Shown here: positions 43,340 to 51,573 of the stretch, in pieces | Layout of the letters: each line of letters begins with the position of its first letter | Position numbering within the stretch: position 1 is the first letter of the stretch | Source: Fimenecus sp045578245 | Lineage (GTDB): Bacteria; Bacillota; Clostridia; Oscillospirales; Acutalibacteraceae | DNA: 58,699 nt | Direction of reading: 5' to 3' | Assembly (NCBI GenBank): GCA_045578245.1 | Contig: JAZNJX010000096.1 | Coordinates: forward strand, 1 to 58,699 | Notes under the pieces: model-generated | Seen by the model: the letters and a program-made list of their open reading frames with translations, nothing else | Told to the model about the DNA's origin: nothing | Databases searched by the model: none | Made by a program: the position numbers and the translations under genes

Positions 43340-44212
43340 TTATTTGCTTTTCATTTTAATAATATCTCTGTAGCTGATAAGTTCAACACCATGAGCGTTG
43401 AGATATTTTTCTGTTTCAGGGTCTTTGATTACCTGATATTCCCAAACTCTCTGTTCCCAAAGTGGAACGATTTCTTTAAGTTCATCTGTTTCAAGTGCAG
43501 GATGAACATAAGTTTCAGTAATTCCATCAGGAATGTTGCACCAGATATCAAGAATCTTCTGTCTGTAGCTTTCATAAGAATCTGTAGGCATTACATCCCA
43601 GTCAGGGAAAAGAAGATAATCAGGCATAATTACATTGTATTTCTTACCCCAGCTTCTTGAAAGAAGAGTGCAAGCTGACCAAATTGGATATGGGGCTCCT
43701 CTTGGAGTAACACGCTTGTCAGCTGAAGTGAACATACGGAATGCATAACCATAGTCACCACAAACACGGAGTGTAAGTTTAAGAAGTGAGAAACGACCTG
43801 TAAGATGGCCGTACAATGAACCCATGTGGTTGTCAACGTGTGATGGCTTCATGCCCCATTTGTGAGCAAGGTCAATCTGTGCACGGATTTCAGCTTCGAT
43901 TTCGTCGTACTTACCATATTTGTCAGCTTCTTCACCTGAACGCCACATATAGCCTTCTTTGTCGTGAAGAGATGGACCATTTGTAAGTGCTTTCCAACGA
44001 TATGTATCCCATTCAGCAGTTGTTGTAAGGTGAATACCAATTGCATATTCAGGATGTGCAATTGAAAAGTCAACAGCCTCTTTTGCAGCAGGACAAGGCA
44101 TCATAACAGTTGAAGATTTAAGTCTGCCTAACTCGAAAAGTTCAAAAATAGCTTCGTTGGCACTATGACACATGCCAAAGTCATCAGCATTTATCATAAG
44201 ATATTTTGCCAT
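43340..44212 (-). CDS. ChbG/YdjC-family carbohydrate deacetylase
   Basis: About 290 residues. The YdjC fold begins with YLMINADDFGMCHSANEAI, the Asp-Asp metal site (about 10). HVDNHMG (about 120) supplies further metal ligands, and the late ETYVHPALE offers the catalytic His. ChbG removes acetyl groups from chito-oligosaccharides; related enzymes act on other acetylated sugars. With the ATG at 44212, GGGGG lies upstream. It is a single gene without local partners, cytoplasmic by lack of signal peptide. Confidence 0.9.
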   Translation of the reverse strand: MAKYLMINADDFGMCHSANEAIFELFELGRLKSSTVMMPCPAAKEAVDFSIAHPEYAIGIHLTTTAEWDTYRWKALTNGPSLHDKEGYMWRSGEEADKYGKYDEIEAEIRAQIDLAHKWGMKPSHVDNHMGSLYGHLTGRFSLLKLTLRVCGDYGYAFRMFTSADKRVTPRGAPYPIWSACTLLSRSWGKKYNVIMPDYLLFPDWDVMPTDSYESYRQKILDIWCNIPDGITETYVHPALETDELKEIVPLWEQRVWEYQVIKDPETEKYLNAHGVELISYRDIIKMKSK

Positions 44213-44350
44213 AATAATACCCCCAAAAAAATAAGAGAACAAATTCTCTTTGTAATGATTTGATTATAGCACAAAATATAGTTACTGTAAATATACAGAT
44301 TGAATAAAATTGTAATGGTGATATAATAAAAATGAAATAAAAAGTTTTAC

Positions 44351-44381
44351 TTGACTCTACCGTAGCGTCATAGTGTATATT
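44351..44381 (+). promoter_or_regulatory. MerR-type promoter with a 19-base spacer
   Basis: TTGACT (44351-44356) and TATATT (44376-44381) are 19 bases apart. The spacer, CTACCGTAGCGTCATAGTG, is an imperfect dyad. A long spacer with a dyad is the classic MerR-family operator, here directly before a MerR gene, so autoregulation is likely. Confidence 0.82.
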
Positions 44382-44404
44382 TGTGTGTGCGAGGTGATTA
44401 AAAA

Positions 44405-45124
44405 ATGCGAATAAATGAATTTGCCAAGCTTACAGGTGTAAGTGTACGTACACTGCATTATTACGACCAAATCGGACTTTTAAAACCTGCCGAAGTAGAT
44501 GAGTGGACAGGGTATAGATTTTATGATGAAAAGTCCCTTGAAAAAATGCAACAGATTATGTTTTATCGTGAGCTTGATTTTTCTTTGAATTGGATTAGTG
44601 AAATATTATCATCTCCAGATTTTGATAAGCAAAAGACACTTGATGAGCAGAAAAAACTCCTGATTCTTAAAAAAGAACGATTGGAAAAACTGATTTCTGC
44701 AATAGATAGCGCAAAGAAAGGTGAAATTATTATGAATGCATTTGATAACACGGAAATCGAAAATTATAAAAACGAAGCAAAAGAAAGATGGGGCAATACA
44801 GATGCCTATAAAGAGTACTCACAAAAAAGCAAAGGTTATTCAAAAGAGAATTTCAATGCCTTGGGTGAGGGAATGGATAAAATTCTCGAAGAATTTGCAA
44901 TCTGTATGAATGGTGGCGCAACATTTGACTCCAAAGAAGCACAAATTCTTGTAGGAAAATTGCAAAACTACATTACAGAAAGCTTTTATACTTGCACAAA
45001 CGAAATTCTTGCAGGGTTAGGACAAATGTATATTGCCGACGAACGATTTAAAGTCAATATAGATAAGCATTCTGTGGGAACAGCCGAATTTGTAAGTAAA
45101 TCAATAGGATATTATTGTAAATGA
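44405..45124 (+). CDS. MerR-family regulator with TipAS-type ligand domain
   Basis: A 239-residue activator. The N-terminal MerR winged helix (1-70) reads MRINEFAKLTGVSVRTLHYYDQIGLLKPAEVDEWTGYRFYDE. A coiled coil follows (about 75-110). The C-terminal TipAS-like domain (about 118-239) includes NYKNEAKERWGNTDAYKEYSQKSKGYS, the family hallmark. TipAS domains trap thiopeptide-like or other amphipathic drugs. Genes under its control other than its own are not obvious; downstream lies a terminator. Confidence 0.92.
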   Translation: MRINEFAKLTGVSVRTLHYYDQIGLLKPAEVDEWTGYRFYDEKSLEKMQQIMFYRELDFSLNWISEILSSPDFDKQKTLDEQKKLLILKKERLEKLISAIDSAKKGEIIMNAFDNTEIENYKNEAKERWGNTDAYKEYSQKSKGYSKENFNALGEGMDKILEEFAICMNGGATFDSKEAQILVGKLQNYITESFYTCTNEILAGLGQMYIADERFKVNIDKHSVGTAEFVSKSIGYYCK

Positions 45125-45125
45125 A

Positions 45126-45152
45126 AAAAGCAGAGATTTATCTCTGCTTTTA
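45126..45152 (+). terminator. Terminator of the MerR gene
   Basis: AAAAGCAGAGA (45126-45136), TTTA loop and TCTCTGCTTTT (45141-45151). Confidence 0.9.
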
Positions 45153-45155
45153 ATA

Positions 45156-45293
45156 CTATTCTTTTAAAATTATTATTGCTCTAAAAACGGTAAAGGCTAT
45201 TATCCCAACAGTCAGTGCCGTTTCCAATATTTTTAAAATCTTTAGTGAATTTCCCAGCCGTGTTATTGTGTTTATATCTTTACTCAAATCCAT
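45156..45293 (-). CDS. Small one-span membrane protein, 45 residues
   Basis: An open frame of 45 codons begins five bases after the spoVAD remnant, with GGAGAATAATATT upstream of the ATG. It starts MDLSKDINTITRLGNS and continues through a hydrophobic helix (about 24-43, LETALTVGIIAFTVFRAIII). I do not recognise it. It could be a genuine small membrane protein or part of the same decayed sporulation operon. Confidence 0.45.
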   Translation of the reverse strand: MDLSKDINTITRLGNSLKILKILETALTVGIIAFTVFRAIIILKE

Positions 45294-45297
45294 AATA

Positions 45298-45735
45298 TTA
45301 TTCTCCGCTTGTTAATAGAACTCCGTGTGCAATTCCCGGTACGCTTTCTCCCTGCAAAGATGAAGTCGTTGAAAGGAGTGCACCTGTACCCACAAAAAGC
45401 ACTTTTTTGAGCTCCCTTGATTGAAGTTTTTTCATAATAAGTGAATTAACAACAGCTGCGCTACAACCGCAGCCTGAACCACCCGCATGCATATCTTGAT
45501 TTTTAAGGTCAAAAATCATAAGTCCACAATCATTGTGAACTTTGGAAATGTCAATCCTAAAATCTTTTTTTAACAAATCAATCAAAAGCTCGCTACCAAC
45601 TTTACCTAAATCCCCAGTAAGAATTAAATCGTAATCTTCAGGTTTAGTTTCTGTATCATTTAAAAAACTCTGTATGGTTTCTGCCGCAGCCGGGGCTAAT
45701 GTCAAGGGTGGACCATAAAATATAAAAAACAACAA
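45298..45735 (-). pseudogene. spoVAD: Truncated stage V sporulation protein AD (C-terminal part)
   Basis: About 140 residues match only the C-terminal 40 percent of SpoVAD, a thiolase-like protein for dipicolinate uptake into spores. Recognisable pieces are APAAAETIQSFL, YDLILTGDLGKVGSELL, DCGLMIFDL, HAGGSGCGCSAAVV and VLFVGTGALLS. Full-length SpoVAD is about 335 residues; the first 200 are absent and the frame opens at TTG codons with no ribosome binding site. spoVAC and spoVAE are not adjacent. This is a decaying relic, or the result of a deletion. Confidence 0.85.
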
Positions 45736-45795
45736 GTCAGATTTGATAGAGTAAATGCATATGCTTATCAGTTTTCAGGTTCAGAATAAACATAG

Positions 45796-45824
45796 TTGTG
45801 AAGTTAGAAGGATTATGGTATTAT
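45796..45824 (+). promoter_or_regulatory. Promoter of the YaiI/YqxD gene
   Basis: TTGTGA (45796-45801), 17-base spacer, TATTAT (45819-45824), 28 bases before the ATG. Confidence 0.75.
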
Positions 45825-45851
45825 AGTTTAAATAAAATGTTAAGGTGACCT

Positions 45852-46286
45852 ATGAAAATTATAATTGATGCAGATGCGTGTCCTGTGGTGGATATTGCAG
45901 CAAATGTAGCAAAAGAGAAAAATACTGAGTGTATAATTGTTTGTGACAATACTCACACCATCGAAAAGGATGGTGCTGTAACCATTGTTGTTGACAAGGG
46001 CGCAGATTCTGCTGATTGTTGTATTGCAAATCTCACTGAAAAAGGTGATGTGGTTATAACCCAGGACTACGGACTTGCTGCTCTTGTTCTTGGTAAAGGC
46101 GGAAAGGCACTTAATCAGAATGGACTCATTTACACCGACAATAATATAGAGAATCTCCTTTTTACCCGTTTTATAGGTAAAAAGGAGCGTATGGCAGGGC
46201 GTAGGACAAAGGGTCCGAAAAAGAGAACAACACAGAATGATGCAGATTTTTTGAAGGCGTTGCTGATATGTCTTGAAAATATGTAA
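45852..46286 (+). CDS. YaiI/YqxD-family (DUF188) protein
   Basis: A 144-residue cytoplasmic protein of the conserved YaiI/YqxD family, related to PIN-like nuclease folds. The opening KIIIDADACPVVDIAANVAKEKN and the conserved DKGADSADCCIANLTEKGDVVITQDYGLAAL carry Asp clusters that fit a PIN-like active site. The FIGKKERMAGRRTKGPKKRT stretch is also typical. The function is not established. AAGGTGACC precedes the start. Confidence 0.88.
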   Translation: MKIIIDADACPVVDIAANVAKEKNTECIIVCDNTHTIEKDGAVTIVVDKGADSADCCIANLTEKGDVVITQDYGLAALVLGKGGKALNQNGLIYTDNNIENLLFTRFIGKKERMAGRRTKGPKKRTTQNDADFLKALLICLENM

Positions 46287-46352
46287 TTTATTGTGAAAAA
46301 ATCAACGGCTGACGATTAAAGTCCCCAAGAGTATATGAAAAGAGGAAAATTT

Positions 46353-47780
46353 ATGATTAAACTAAAGGCTCCGTCAGAATGGCAAACAAGTGGTCTTGAA
46401 AGAAGAAGTTATTATGTGTATTTCACCGGTCAGAGTGCTATCGGCTCCTTTGTCGGCGGATGCTTAACTACATATTTTGTGCTTCTCGGTCTTGACCCGT
46501 TAAAGGTTGCAGGGGTTATGCTTGCCGTTAAAATATGGGATGCAGTCAATGATGCGATTTTTGGAGTTCTTTTTGATAAAATCAGATTCAAAAGCGGAAA
46601 AAAATGTATACCCTGGTTAAAGATTTCTCTGTTTTTCATTCCTGTAATTAGTGTGTTTATGTTCTCAATTCCGGACGGTATATCGGAAAATGCACAGCTT
46701 TTGTGGTTTGCCGTTACTTATCTTTTGTGGGATACAGCATATACACTTTGTGATGTGCCTATTTTCAGCCTTATTACTTATATGACCGATAACATGGACG
46801 AAAGAAACGGTATGATGGCGTATAGAAGCCTTTGGGGCTCTGTTGGCGGCATAGCTACTCCTATGATTGCCACGTTTTTAGTAAGCGAGAGAGTGGGAAG
46901 CAACTACACGACAGCTGCGGTTGTCAGTGCTGTTATTGCAATTGCAACTATGATTCCTGCTTGTATCAATGTGAAAGAAAGACATCCGGCAACTGTGACG
47001 GAGGAGTCATTTACCATTAAAATGATGCTCGCATATCTTGTGAAAAACAAATATCTCCTGATTTATTTTTTAGGTGTGTTTTTATATTCAAGCGTGAACT
47101 ATGTAAATGCTCTTAACCTCCTGGCATCCTACTATTTATTCCACGACTCACTTTTTACAACCATAGTTGGTGCTTTTGGCACTCCTTTCGGACTTGCTGC
47201 AAATCTGCTTATACCGAAGCTTCTCAGAAAATACGACAAAATGAAAATGTTCAGAATATGTACAGCTGTAGTTGTTACTTCAGGCATACTTATGTGGCTT
47301 TGCGGATATAAAAACCCAATATATTTTGTAATATTATCCGTTATCAGAGCACTTCCGACATCTGCAATTGGTGTTATGCTGTTTATGTTTACACCGGATT
47401 GTGCAGAGTATGGTCATTATAAATCCGGCATTGAAGCCAAAGGAATAACATTTGCTATTCAATCCTTTGTGTTAAAGCTTTCAGGTGCTGTTTCAAGCTC
47501 ACTTTCCGTAGGACTTCTCGGACTTCCAATTGTAGGTTGGGTAACTGTTAAAGCAGATAACTTTGAACAACTTGCAGCCATGGGAGTTACTCAGACACCT
47601 CACGCCCTTGATGCATTCTGGTTTATCTATGCTATGATTCCTACGTTAGGTTATCTTGCAGCATACATAGCCTGGAGATTCTATAACCTCAAAGACAGGG
47701 ATGTGCAAATTATGGCTCAATGTAACAGTGGTACCATTACAAGAGAAGAAGCCGAAAACCAACTGTCAAGAAAGTATTGA
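46353..47780 (+). CDS. GPH-family sugar:cation symporter (MFS)
   Basis: About 475 residues and 12 membrane helices. The family signature is near the N-terminus: VMLAVKIWDAVNDAIFGVLFDKIRFKSGKKCIPWL, with the conserved Asp-Ala-Xaa-Asn-Asp. GPH symporters (glycoside-pentoside-hexuronide type) import sugars or glycosides with protons or sodium. The substrate is unknown; uptake of oligosaccharides released by the secreted hydrolases nearby is plausible. ATG 46353 follows GAGG by eight bases, making it better placed than ATG 46335. Confidence 0.88.
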   Translation: MIKLKAPSEWQTSGLERRSYYVYFTGQSAIGSFVGGCLTTYFVLLGLDPLKVAGVMLAVKIWDAVNDAIFGVLFDKIRFKSGKKCIPWLKISLFFIPVISVFMFSIPDGISENAQLLWFAVTYLLWDTAYTLCDVPIFSLITYMTDNMDERNGMMAYRSLWGSVGGIATPMIATFLVSERVGSNYTTAAVVSAVIAIATMIPACINVKERHPATVTEESFTIKMMLAYLVKNKYLLIYFLGVFLYSSVNYVNALNLLASYYLFHDSLFTTIVGAFGTPFGLAANLLIPKLLRKYDKMKMFRICTAVVVTSGILMWLCGYKNPIYFVILSVIRALPTSAIGVMLFMFTPDCAEYGHYKSGIEAKGITFAIQSFVLKLSGAVSSSLSVGLLGLPIVGWVTVKADNFEQLAAMGVTQTPHALDAFWFIYAMIPTLGYLAAYIAWRFYNLKDRDVQIMAQCNSGTITREEAENQLSRKY

Positions 47781-47874
47781 TTTGCACAAATGACAAGATA
47801 ATTAGTTGCAAAATAGCGACGAGCTCTTAAAGAATAATTTTGAAACATGTAAGAGTATTTTAGGTTTATAAAAT

Positions 47875-47919
47875 AACAGCGTGCAAAGTTTTTTAGACTC
47901 TGTACGCTGTTGTTTTTTT
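47875..47919 (+). terminator. Terminator of the symporter gene
   Basis: AACAGCGTGCA (47875-47885) pairs with TGTACGCTGTT (47901-47911), followed by GTTTTTTT. Confidence 0.85.
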
Positions 47920-47972
47920 ACTGTGTATTATTTTTTTGAAGTGTTTTTATGATTAACTACAGATTCAAACTG

Positions 47973-48061
47973 TTAAGCGGGCTTGTCATCTATAGGATTA
48001 ATTCCGTTTGCTAATTTGTCGATGAACGATTTTGCATAAGTAATTTTTCTAATTCAGTCAT
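47973..48061 (-). pseudogene. Frameshifted small gene remnant
   Basis: A start MTELEK with AGGAG upstream runs into a stop after 16 codons. Shifting the frame by one base inside its A5 run restores ITYAKSFIDKLANGINPIDDKPA and a stop at 47973. The KLANGIN segment is reminiscent of small conserved Clostridia proteins, usually longer. A single-base loss in the homopolymer and a truncated end fit a dead gene. Confidence 0.5.
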
Positions 48062-48064
48062 GTT

Positions 48065-48220
48065 TTATTCCTCCAGAAATTGTTCAAAATATAAGTATTC
48101 GTCCGCAATTTGCTCAATTTTACCCTTTAACAGTGCATTACCATATTCAATGTTGTAGTTTCGATAATCCCATATCATTTCCTATTCATCATAATCCATA
48201 TAATAATGGTCAGATTTGTC
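48065..48220 (-). pseudogene. Small acidic protein remnant with an in-frame stop
   Basis: A coding-like frame reads SDHYYMDYDE, then TAG (48184-48182), then EMIWDYRNYNIEYGN and onward through ADEYLYFEQFLEE, stopping at 48065. The hydrophilic composition on both sides of the TAG suggests an original protein of about 50 residues. A 37-residue remainder could still be started from the ATG at 48178. It ends four bases before the next dead gene, so both were one operon. Confidence 0.45.
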
Positions 48221-48391
48221 GTTTTCCTTACTCCTTTGTATTTAATATACCATACCATGATTCTAAAAATAATGAAAATGTGTAAAATAGAAACATAGGA
48301 TTCTTAGTAGGTTGTTTATGCAAAGGGTAATTATAAATGATATAATTCATAGATTAATATGAAGTTATTAAGAAATTAAATCAACTTTAAT

Positions 48392-48421
48392 CAGAGGAGA
48401 CTAAAATCTCCTCTGTTTTTT
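48392..48421 (+). terminator. Orphan intrinsic terminator
   Basis: CAGAGGAGA (48392-48400) pairs with TCTCCTCTG (48407-48415), then TTTTTTTG. No gene precedes it on the plus strand for over 400 bases, so it may end a small RNA or be left over from a lost gene. A TATAAT-like motif lies at about 48340. Confidence 0.75.
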
Positions 48422-48740
48422 TGTCTTGCTTCTGGGTGCAACCCATCTTTAAATGCATAGCATTTTATTCATTGTGGGGTCATAGGGGTATCCCCTGAAA
48501 ACGGCAAGGGGACAATAAAAGGTCCCCACAGCCAATGCTTGTTACCATAAAAATAAGAGCATTTAAAATTGCGTTTTAACTTGTCATCTGCGATAACTTT
48601 TCACAACTTTACAGAAAAGAATGTGTAACAGTTAAAAACTACTGTAGAAAAACACATCAATTTTTCATTGAGAGTTGTACTTGTTCGTGGTATTATAATT
48701 ATATAATAAATAATGTTCAAACACTTATGGAGTGATATAA

Positions 48741-49496
48741 ATGAAATCTAAACTTAAAATCGTAATTTCTATTTTATTGGTGGTGGTCTTCGTGTCAGGG
48801 ATATATGTGAGCAACATGTTCGGTTTTTTCAATGGTGGTAATTATGGCGAGTATTCAATCAAAAATACCAATGTGGTAGATAATAGCCCAATCAAAGACA
48901 AAACTGTCATATTCCTTGGAAGTTCCGTCACTCACGGATACGGTTCAATTGGTGTAAGTTTTGCAGATTTCCTTGAAAAAACCGACGGAATTATTGCCAT
49001 AAAAGAGGCTGTTTCAGGCACAACTCTTGTTGATGTGAAGGACAATTCCTATGTATCCCGAATGAAGACTATCGACAAGAATATTAAAGCAGATGCCTTT
49101 GTTTGCCAGCTCTCCACCAACGATGCAACAAAGGAAATGCCACTTGGTGAAATTAGCACAAGTTGCGATATAAACGATTTCGACACTCAAGCTATAGCAG
49201 GTGCAATCGAATACATAATCGCATATGCAAAGGCTACTTGGAATTGTCCAGTTGTGTTTTATACCCAAGCAAAATACGATAGTGACCACTATGCAAAAAT
49301 GGTGGATTTACTTTTTAAAATTCAGAAAAAATGGGATATAACTGTTATTGACTTTTGGAATGATACAGAAATAAATGACATTACAGAAGACCAACGAAAA
49401 ATCTATCTCATCGACCACATCCACCCAACCAAGGCAGGTTATAAAGAATGGTGGTTACCAAAATTCCAAAAGACTTTGTATGAGGTAATCAAATGA
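48741..49496 (+). CDS. Membrane-anchored SGNH/GDSL hydrolase
   Basis: A 251-residue protein. An N-terminal hydrophobic helix (about 6-28) is an uncleaved anchor or signal peptide. The GDSL block is FLGSSVTHGYG (about 58-68), with nucleophile Ser; block III contains LSTNDAT (Asn); and block V is DHIHPTKAGY (about 228-237), giving catalytic Asp and His. It is an esterase or acyl hydrolase, possibly acting on acetylated glycans or peptidoglycan at the surface. Its last bases overlap the next start (ATGA). Confidence 0.87.
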   Translation: MKSKLKIVISILLVVVFVSGIYVSNMFGFFNGGNYGEYSIKNTNVVDNSPIKDKTVIFLGSSVTHGYGSIGVSFADFLEKTDGIIAIKEAVSGTTLVDVKDNSYVSRMKTIDKNIKADAFVCQLSTNDATKEMPLGEISTSCDINDFDTQAIAGAIEYIIAYAKATWNCPVVFYTQAKYDSDHYAKMVDLLFKIQKKWDITVIDFWNDTEINDITEDQRKIYLIDHIHPTKAGYKEWWLPKFQKTLYEVIK

Positions 49497-50056
49497 GCCT
49501 TGAAACAAAAATTACAATCATTCGTAGCAATAGAAAAACACTTTCAATTGAGTTGAAACCAAATGAAATTATTGCTCGTGCGCCTACGCGTATGAAAGAA
49601 AAAGAGATACTTAAATTTATTGAGTCAAAGAAAGATTGGATTGATAAGCATCTTGTTAAACTCAATGAAAGGCAGAAAGTTTTAGATGATTTAAAGCCTT
49701 TCACACAAGAAGAAATCAAGCAATTCACAGCAAAGGCAAAAATTGATATTCCAAAGCGTGTTGAGTTTTATGCAAAGAAAATCGGCGTAACTTACAACAA
49801 AATCACTATCAGATGTCAGCACACCCGTTGGGGTAGTTGTTCATCAAAAGGCAATCTGAATTTCAACTGTCTTTTAGTGTTGCTACCGGATGAAATTATT
49901 GATAGTATTGTGGTGCATGAGTTGTGCCACATAAAGCAAATGAATCATTCAGCACGATTCTATGCAGAGATTGATAAGGTCTTTCCAAACTATAAACAAT
50001 GCCACTTGTGGCTAAAACAAAACGGTGGAATGTACCTAAATCGCATACCAAAATAA
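49493..50056 (+). CDS. YgjP-like zinc metallopeptidase (DUF45)
   Basis: A 187-residue protein of the YgjP/M48-like family. The zinc motif HExxH is seen as HELCH (about 143-147), with KQMNHSARFYAEIDKVFP following, where a downstream acid acts as third ligand. The N-terminal half includes TIRCQHTRWGSCSSKGNLNFN, the WGSC signature of the family. YgjP proteins often lie beside type I restriction genes; here such a system is about 3.6 kb downstream. Translation is coupled to the SGNH gene by a four-base overlap. The target is unknown. Confidence 0.9.
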   Translation: MSLETKITIIRSNRKTLSIELKPNEIIARAPTRMKEKEILKFIESKKDWIDKHLVKLNERQKVLDDLKPFTQEEIKQFTAKAKIDIPKRVEFYAKKIGVTYNKITIRCQHTRWGSCSSKGNLNFNCLLVLLPDEIIDSIVVHELCHIKQMNHSARFYAEIDKVFPNYKQCHLWLKQNGGMYLNRIPK

Positions 50057-50066
50057 GGAGATAAAT

Positions 50067-51101
50067 ATGCCACTTAAAATTATTCGTCAGGATATTACGA
50101 AAATAGAATGTGATGCGATTGTGAATCCGTCAAACAGGCATCTCTACCCGGGTGGTGGGACAGATTTGTCAATTCACAAGGCAGCAGGTCCGGAATTGTT
50201 GAAATATTGCGAACAACTTGGTGGATGTGAAGTAGGTCAGGCAAAAATCTCACCTGCATTTAATCTGCCTTGCAAGTTTGTTATACACACAGTAGGACCG
50301 GTATGGGAAGAATCCTCAAATCCTGAAGAAATGCTTGTGTCTTGTTACAGTGAGTGCCTGAAACTTGCAAAAGAGAATAATTGTGAGACAGTTGCATTTC
50401 CGCTTATCGCATCGGGGACTTACGGATTCCCAAAACAGTCCGTATTGAAGATTGCAACGAGTGTCATCAGCAATTTCCTTTTTGAGAATGAAATGCTCGT
50501 TTACCTTGTGGTGTATGATAAAAAGTCGTTTGAAATCAGCGAAAAACTGTTCTGTGATGTGGCATCATATATCGACGATACATATGTTGAACAGAACGAT
50601 TTTGTGTGCAGTTCTCAATCAGTACCTTTGGTAGAGAATAGACGCAAAGAACCATTTTTTGGTCGTGCAAGACAACTGAAACCTTGTGCATCAATTCCAA
50701 TGGATATTGATGAATGTTATAGCAAGGAAGCAACTCTAGAAGATATGCTCAAGCAGATGGACAAAGGTTTTGCAGACACGCTTTTCTACTATATCGACAA
50801 GAAAGAAATTATAGATGTTGAGGCGTACAAACGCTCAAACGTAAGCAAAAAGACCTTCTCAAAAATCAAGTGTGACCCAAATTACAAGCCAAGTAAATTA
50901 ACTGCAATATCATTTGCAATCGGTCTTAAACTTGACCTTGACGAAACAACTCATCTGCTCAAAACAGCAGGATACAGCCTTTCGAATTGCAACAAATTCG
51001 ATGTAATCATCCAGTACTTCATCGAAACAGGAAACTACAAAACAATCTTTGATGTGAACGAAGTGCTTTACCAATTCGACCAACAGTTGTTGGGAGTGTA
51101 G
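50067..51101 (+). CDS. Macro-domain protein with a C-terminal HTH-like domain
   Basis: A 344-residue protein. Residues 1-170 are a macro domain (IIRQDITKIECDAIVNPSNRHLYPGGGTDLSIHKAAG; HTVGPVW; FPLIASGTYGFPK), which binds or hydrolyses ADP-ribose attached to proteins or metabolites. The C-terminal part (about 225-344) is helical and looks like a degenerate XRE-type fold (SNVSKKTFSKIK to LAISFAIGL-like and LLKTAGYSLS), followed by FDVIIQYFIETGNYKTIFDVNEVLYQFDQ. It lies 10 bases after the YgjP gene with AAGGAG between. Confidence 0.87.
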   Translation: MPLKIIRQDITKIECDAIVNPSNRHLYPGGGTDLSIHKAAGPELLKYCEQLGGCEVGQAKISPAFNLPCKFVIHTVGPVWEESSNPEEMLVSCYSECLKLAKENNCETVAFPLIASGTYGFPKQSVLKIATSVISNFLFENEMLVYLVVYDKKSFEISEKLFCDVASYIDDTYVEQNDFVCSSQSVPLVENRRKEPFFGRARQLKPCASIPMDIDECYSKEATLEDMLKQMDKGFADTLFYYIDKKEIIDVEAYKRSNVSKKTFSKIKCDPNYKPSKLTAISFAIGLKLDLDETTHLLKTAGYSLSNCNKFDVIIQYFIETGNYKTIFDVNEVLYQFDQQLLGV

Positions 51102-51150
51102 CATATTCAGTAGTAAAATTAAGAAATTATTTTAGATACGGGGTGGTATA

Positions 51151-51438
51151 ATGGATTTTTTAACTGAAGAGTTAATGAAGAAATACAGAGAAGAATGTGA
51201 TAAGGCAAAAAGCAATTTGGAAGCACCGTTAATCGGCACAGTAACAGCTCCAATATGTAAATCGTGTAAATTCTTCGATATGAAGTCTGACCCTTGGAAT
51301 CCCAAATGTGAAAAATACGGAGAAGTACCGAGACAGTATTTGGCGGCAAACGATTTTAATTGTCCTAAATATCAGATTATAGATAACTGTCCTATATCAT
51401 TTTTGCCTTTGCACATTCAACGAAAATTAAAAGGATAA
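51151..51438 (+). CDS. Small Cys-containing protein of unknown function
   Basis: A 95-residue protein I do not recognise. Four cysteines are spaced CKSCKFF...CEKYGEV...CPKY (about 36-71), which could form a metal or iron-sulfur site, and one more lies later (NCPISFL). GGGGTGG precedes its ATG. It follows the macro-domain gene by about 50 bases on the same strand and may share its transcript. Confidence 0.65.
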   Translation: MDFLTEELMKKYREECDKAKSNLEAPLIGTVTAPICKSCKFFDMKSDPWNPKCEKYGEVPRQYLAANDFNCPKYQIIDNCPISFLPLHIQRKLKG

Positions 51439-51514
51439 TAATTCAGATTTGTAGGGACTAACCGTAATAAAAAGTCTCCCGTCAAGAGACCTTTACAAGT
51501 AAATAACTCGTTAT

Positions 51515-51560
51515 AATGTGGTTGTAAGGTTGAAGAAACCCACAATCACATTATTTTTTT
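51515..51560 (+). terminator. Terminator between the Cys-containing protein and the vWA gene
   Basis: AATGTGGTTGT (51515-51525) pairs with ACAATCACATT (51542-51552) as an 11-bp stem with one G-T pair, then ATTTTTTT. It ends only 13 bases before the vWA ATG, so an attenuator for that gene is also possible. Confidence 0.8.
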
Positions 51561-51573
51561 GGAGGAATTTACA

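Larger units (their letters stand above)
47920..48740. other. Gene-poor scar between the symporter and the SGNH hydrolase
   Basis: No intact gene is visible in 820 bases. The stretch holds two decayed minus-strand genes (47973-48235), an orphan plus-strand terminator (48392-48421), and a GC-richer patch at about 48475-48540 with two hairpins, AGGGG-TAT-CCCCT and GGGGAC/GTCCCC. The composition and small dead genes suggest the remains of an integrated element. Confidence 0.5.
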
